DNA of 45,415 bases from CAYOXX01 sp964408025. GTDB taxonomy: Bacteria > Acidobacteriota > DATKUA01. Shown piece by piece: positions 43,139-45,415 of the stretch (its first letter is position 1; every line of letters starts with the position of its first letter). Where the stretch lies: assembly GCA_964408025.1 (NCBI GenBank), contig CAYOXX010000019.1:1-45415 (forward strand). Direction: 5' to 3'. The notes beneath the pieces were generated by a model. The model made no database searches and was not told the DNA's origin. It was given only the letters and a program-made list of their open reading frames with translations. The position numbers were made by a program, and so were the translations under genes.

Positions 43139-44999
43139 TTCTAGCACCGCTTTCGGGCAGGAGCAGTTGGAAAGTTGTTCCCTTCCCCTCTTCCGTGGAG
43201 ACCGAGATCCGGCCGCGGTGGTTCTCCGCGATGCGGGCCACGATCGAGAGCCCCAGGCCGGTCCCGGTTGCCCGAGTGGTGAAGAACGGCTTGAAGATAT
43301 CCTTGCGGATCTCCTCCGGGATTCCCGTACCGGTGTCGCTCACCTCTACGAGAAGATAGCGTCCCGGGTCGTCATTGTCTGAATAGGCGCGTGCGCAGAT
43401 CGATATCCTGCCGCCATCGGGCATCGCTTTCATGCTGTTGAGCAGGAGATTGAGCAGCAGTTGGCCGAGCTGCTGCTCGTCGCCCTGGGCTGTCGGTATC
43501 TCCCGCGGCACATCGATCGTCACTTTTATTCCAGCCATCTCGAGCTGGGGGCCGACTAACGCCAGCGTGCGATCAATCACCTTCTCGATCACCAGCGGTT
43601 CCCAGCGCATGTGCTGGGGCTCAGTGAGGTCCATGAAGCGCCCGATCATAGCGGCGATCTTATCAATCTCCTCGGCGATGATAGCCAGCGCCTGGTTCCT
43701 CTCCTGCAGGTCCTCTCCGTCCTCGCTGCCCAGGCTGTTGATCAGCATCCTTATCGTCGCCAGGGGATTGTTGATCTCGTGCGCAAGACCCGCCGCAATC
43801 TCGCCCATAGCTGAGATCCGCTCCGAATACAGCAACTGCTGCTGCGTCTTGGTGAGCTCCCGATGGCGATTAAGTAGCTCCACGTGAGCGTTAACCAACT
43901 CCTTGTCAGCGGCCTCAACCCGTTCTTTAAGCTTCTCCTGGGCCGATTGGAGCTGTTCGAGCATCCTGTTGAATACATCGCCCGTTTCGCCGATCTCGTC
44001 CCGGGTTTCGACGGGGAAGCGTACATCCGGATTGCCGTTGCGGATGCGCTCGATGGTTTGCTGTAGGATTTTCAGAGGGCGCAGCGTTCGCGCCGTCAGG
44101 GAATAGGCCACGAAGAGGACTACCAAGCTGGTGATTATCACGATCACAGCCAGGTAAGTCGCCAGGTTGACCGCGGGAGCGAAGGCCTCTGCAGCGCTCT
44201 GCTCCACCACGAAACCCCAGCGCAGCTCCGGTATCCAGTAGTAAGCGCCCAGAACCCTCGTTCCGCGGTAGTCGGTGAAGGCTCCCACGAAGCTATCGCC
44301 ACGTAGTAATCTCGCTATCGGCTCTATCTGGTTAACGTTTTCCGAGAGTACTTCAGACCGGCGCGGGTGCGTGACGAAGTAGCCTTCGCGGTTGACCAGG
44401 TAGGCTTCACCCGTTCGCCCAACCTCGATGTTATCGGTGATCGCGTTGAGCGATTCCAGTCTGGTCAGCGCTACCAGCCGGCCGATAATCAGAAGCGAGC
44501 GGTCGCGCACCGGAGCGCTGATATAGACGTGCGCCTCGTAGCCCCAGATGAACGGATCGGAAATGTCGTGCGAAGAATCTTCTCGGTACGGAGGCGGCTC
44601 GACGAATTCAGTTCCCAACGAGGGGTAAGCGAAAACAGCTTCACCGTCGGAGTCGAAAAGTGCTATCTGGCTGTACACTCCGTATTGTCTCAAGAAGGCG
44701 CTGAAGAACAAGGTCAACTCGGCTTCGCCCGTATCCGGTTCGTCGTCTTCCAGCAGCAATGACTTGATGTAGTTGGTGGTCGCCAGTATTTGAATGTCGG
44801 AACGCCGCTCCTGGTACCACTGCCGTATCGAGTAGGTCTTGTCCTTGATGATCTGGTGGAGCTGTTCGTGCACCGTGGCGTTGATGTGCACGACTGTCAC
44901 GTAGATAACCACCGCGCCGACAACCAGTAGCGGCATAACCGAGACGAGTATCGCCAGCGCCAGCTGTTTGCCTTGGATCGTCCTCAGTTTCTTGAACAT
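43131..44999 (-). CDS. Membrane sensor histidine kinase (dCache-HAMP-HisKA)
   Basis: 622 aa from the ATG at 44997-44999 (GAGAAAG upstream); the open frame before it lacks homology. Layout: TM1 at ~15-36, a periplasmic dCache-like sensor (~40-310, with YLVNREGYFVTHPR and YYWIPELRWGFVVEQ), TM2 (TYLAVIVIITSLVVLFVAYS), HAMP, a coiled coil with repeated Glu/Lys heptads (~365-415), HisKA with the phospho-His in GLAHEINNPLATIR, and HATPase with NLLLNSMKAMPDGG, DTGTGIP and TGLGLSIV. It phosphorylates the response regulator encoded downstream. The dCache sensor suggests a small extracellular ligand such as a carboxylate or amino acid. Confidence 0.94.
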
Positions 45000-45015
45000 G
45001 AGTGCTTTCTCGTTC

Positions 45016-45369
45016 TCAACTTGGTGGATTAATGATTGAATAATTGAATTGTACCGGCCACGCCGGATTGCTGTCAAATCGAGCATCCCGCTCTTCTGGA
45101 CGTCGCTTGTAGATCAGTCCAGATGGTACACGAGCTCCGCAGAGGGAGTAGCTGTTGGTGGGGAGATGGTTATATATAACTAGCTCGCGCTCCAAGTAGT
45201 CCAATAGCTTGATGGGCACGACGGCGCAGCCGGCGAGCGGAATAAGAGTATCGTGGTGGCAGAGCGTGGGGATCTCAACGCCGATGCTCTCGGCAGCCTT
45301 CAGGATGGTGGTTCCCTCCTCAACCTCTGCGGGCCGTCCGTTAACAGTCGGAGTAACCGGGACTCCTCC
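45016..45369 (-). pseudogene. Degraded [2Fe-2S] N-terminal domain of a NuoG/FdhA-like protein
   Basis: Just after a TAA stop, GGAGGA (45369-45364) is followed at ribosome-site distance by GTT ACT CCG..., giving VTPTVNGRPAEVEEGTTILK then AAESIGVEIPTLCHHDTLIP and LAGCAVV. That is the plant-ferredoxin-like start of NADH dehydrogenase G, Fe-hydrogenase or formate dehydrogenase alpha subunits. No ATG/GTG/TTG stands at the expected start. The usual third ligand pattern (GGCRxC) is GCAVV. After ~45 residues the homology stops and the frame runs on to an unrelated tail ending at 45016-45018. A full-length relative would be 600-900 aa. It lies directly upstream of the histidine kinase gene. Confidence 0.6.
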
Positions 45370-45415
45370 TTATTCGACGAGTACGGCTTCGAAGTTGCAG
45401 ACGTCTCTGCAGACG
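45370..45415 (-). CDS. 3' end of an iron-sulfur protein (NuoF/HydB-like), partial
   Basis: Only the last 14 codons are inside the window: VCRDVCNFEAVLVE and TAA at 45372-45370. C-x3-C followed by N-F-E-A-V is the end of a C-terminal ferredoxin-like [4Fe-4S] site, as found at the end of NuoF-like subunits of bifurcating hydrogenases and formate dehydrogenases. The [2Fe-2S] fragment behind it is the expected next gene in such operons. The gene continues past the right edge. Confidence 0.5.
   Translation of the reverse strand, partial: VCRDVCNFEAVLVE

Overview
The window looks like part of the chromosome of an uncultured, GC-rich, probably diderm bacterium, taken from a draft or metagenome-derived scaffold. 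Two runs of N mark assembly joins (838-847 and 32383-32482). Lipoprotein-type sulfate-binding proteins, RseP, CsgG-like and NtrB/NtrC-like proteins suggest a Gram-negative-type cell. The MEP isoprenoid pathway, a selenocysteine-containing SelD and an archaeal-type GatD are the most telling lineage markers. I cannot name the phylum from sequence alone.

Layout. 1-6,100: the 3' end of a YraN-like gene; selD with an in-frame UGA; on the minus strand a secreted subtilase followed by a cyclophilin-like gene; purine nucleoside phosphorylase; a protein of unknown function with a CheD-like Cys/His spacing; then a structured intergenic repeat. 6,200-8,900 (minus): pgk, tpiA, secG and tRNA-Leu(GAG). 8,940-12,700 (plus): glnA, an unknown helical protein and gatD. 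12,825-18,970 (plus): truA-uppS-cdsA-dxr-rseP-ispG, tightly packed or overlapping, starting at a promoter that appears to give a leaderless truA mRNA and ending at a hairpin. 19,000-23,970: an HPP membrane protein, a sodium:solute symporter, a STAS protein with a small partner gene, a CsgG-like secreted protein, a Crp/Fnr regulator and tRNA-Val(UAC) with a consensus promoter.

From the 3' side of tRNA-Val to about 33.2 kb the window is accessory and visibly lower in GC. It begins with two truncated genes meeting head-on (a phage-type DNA methylase and a corrinoid/URO-D-type methyltransferase). It continues with a co-directional cluster: thiamine-binding protein, metallo-beta-lactamase-fold protein, SAM methyltransferase, two-domain thioredoxin-like protein, PTS enzyme I-like protein and a 10TM metal exporter. 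Two of these genes are interrupted only by in-frame stop codons. The last part is a small remnant element: an XRE regulator with a palindromic operator, a Gly-x-x-x repeat protein and a frameshifted, truncated integrase. This element is bracketed by two 189-bp direct copies of the 3' end of the neighbouring SLC13-type transporter gene.

33.0-45.4 kb (minus) returns to ordinary genes: the SLC13/RCK transporter, a sulfate ABC importer (two tandem binding-protein paralogs, cysT, cysW, cysA), a nucleotidyltransferase-like gene, and an NtrB/NtrC-type two-component pair. The right edge holds the 3' end of an iron-sulfur (NuoF-like) gene followed by a degraded [2Fe-2S] (NuoG/FdhA-like) fragment.
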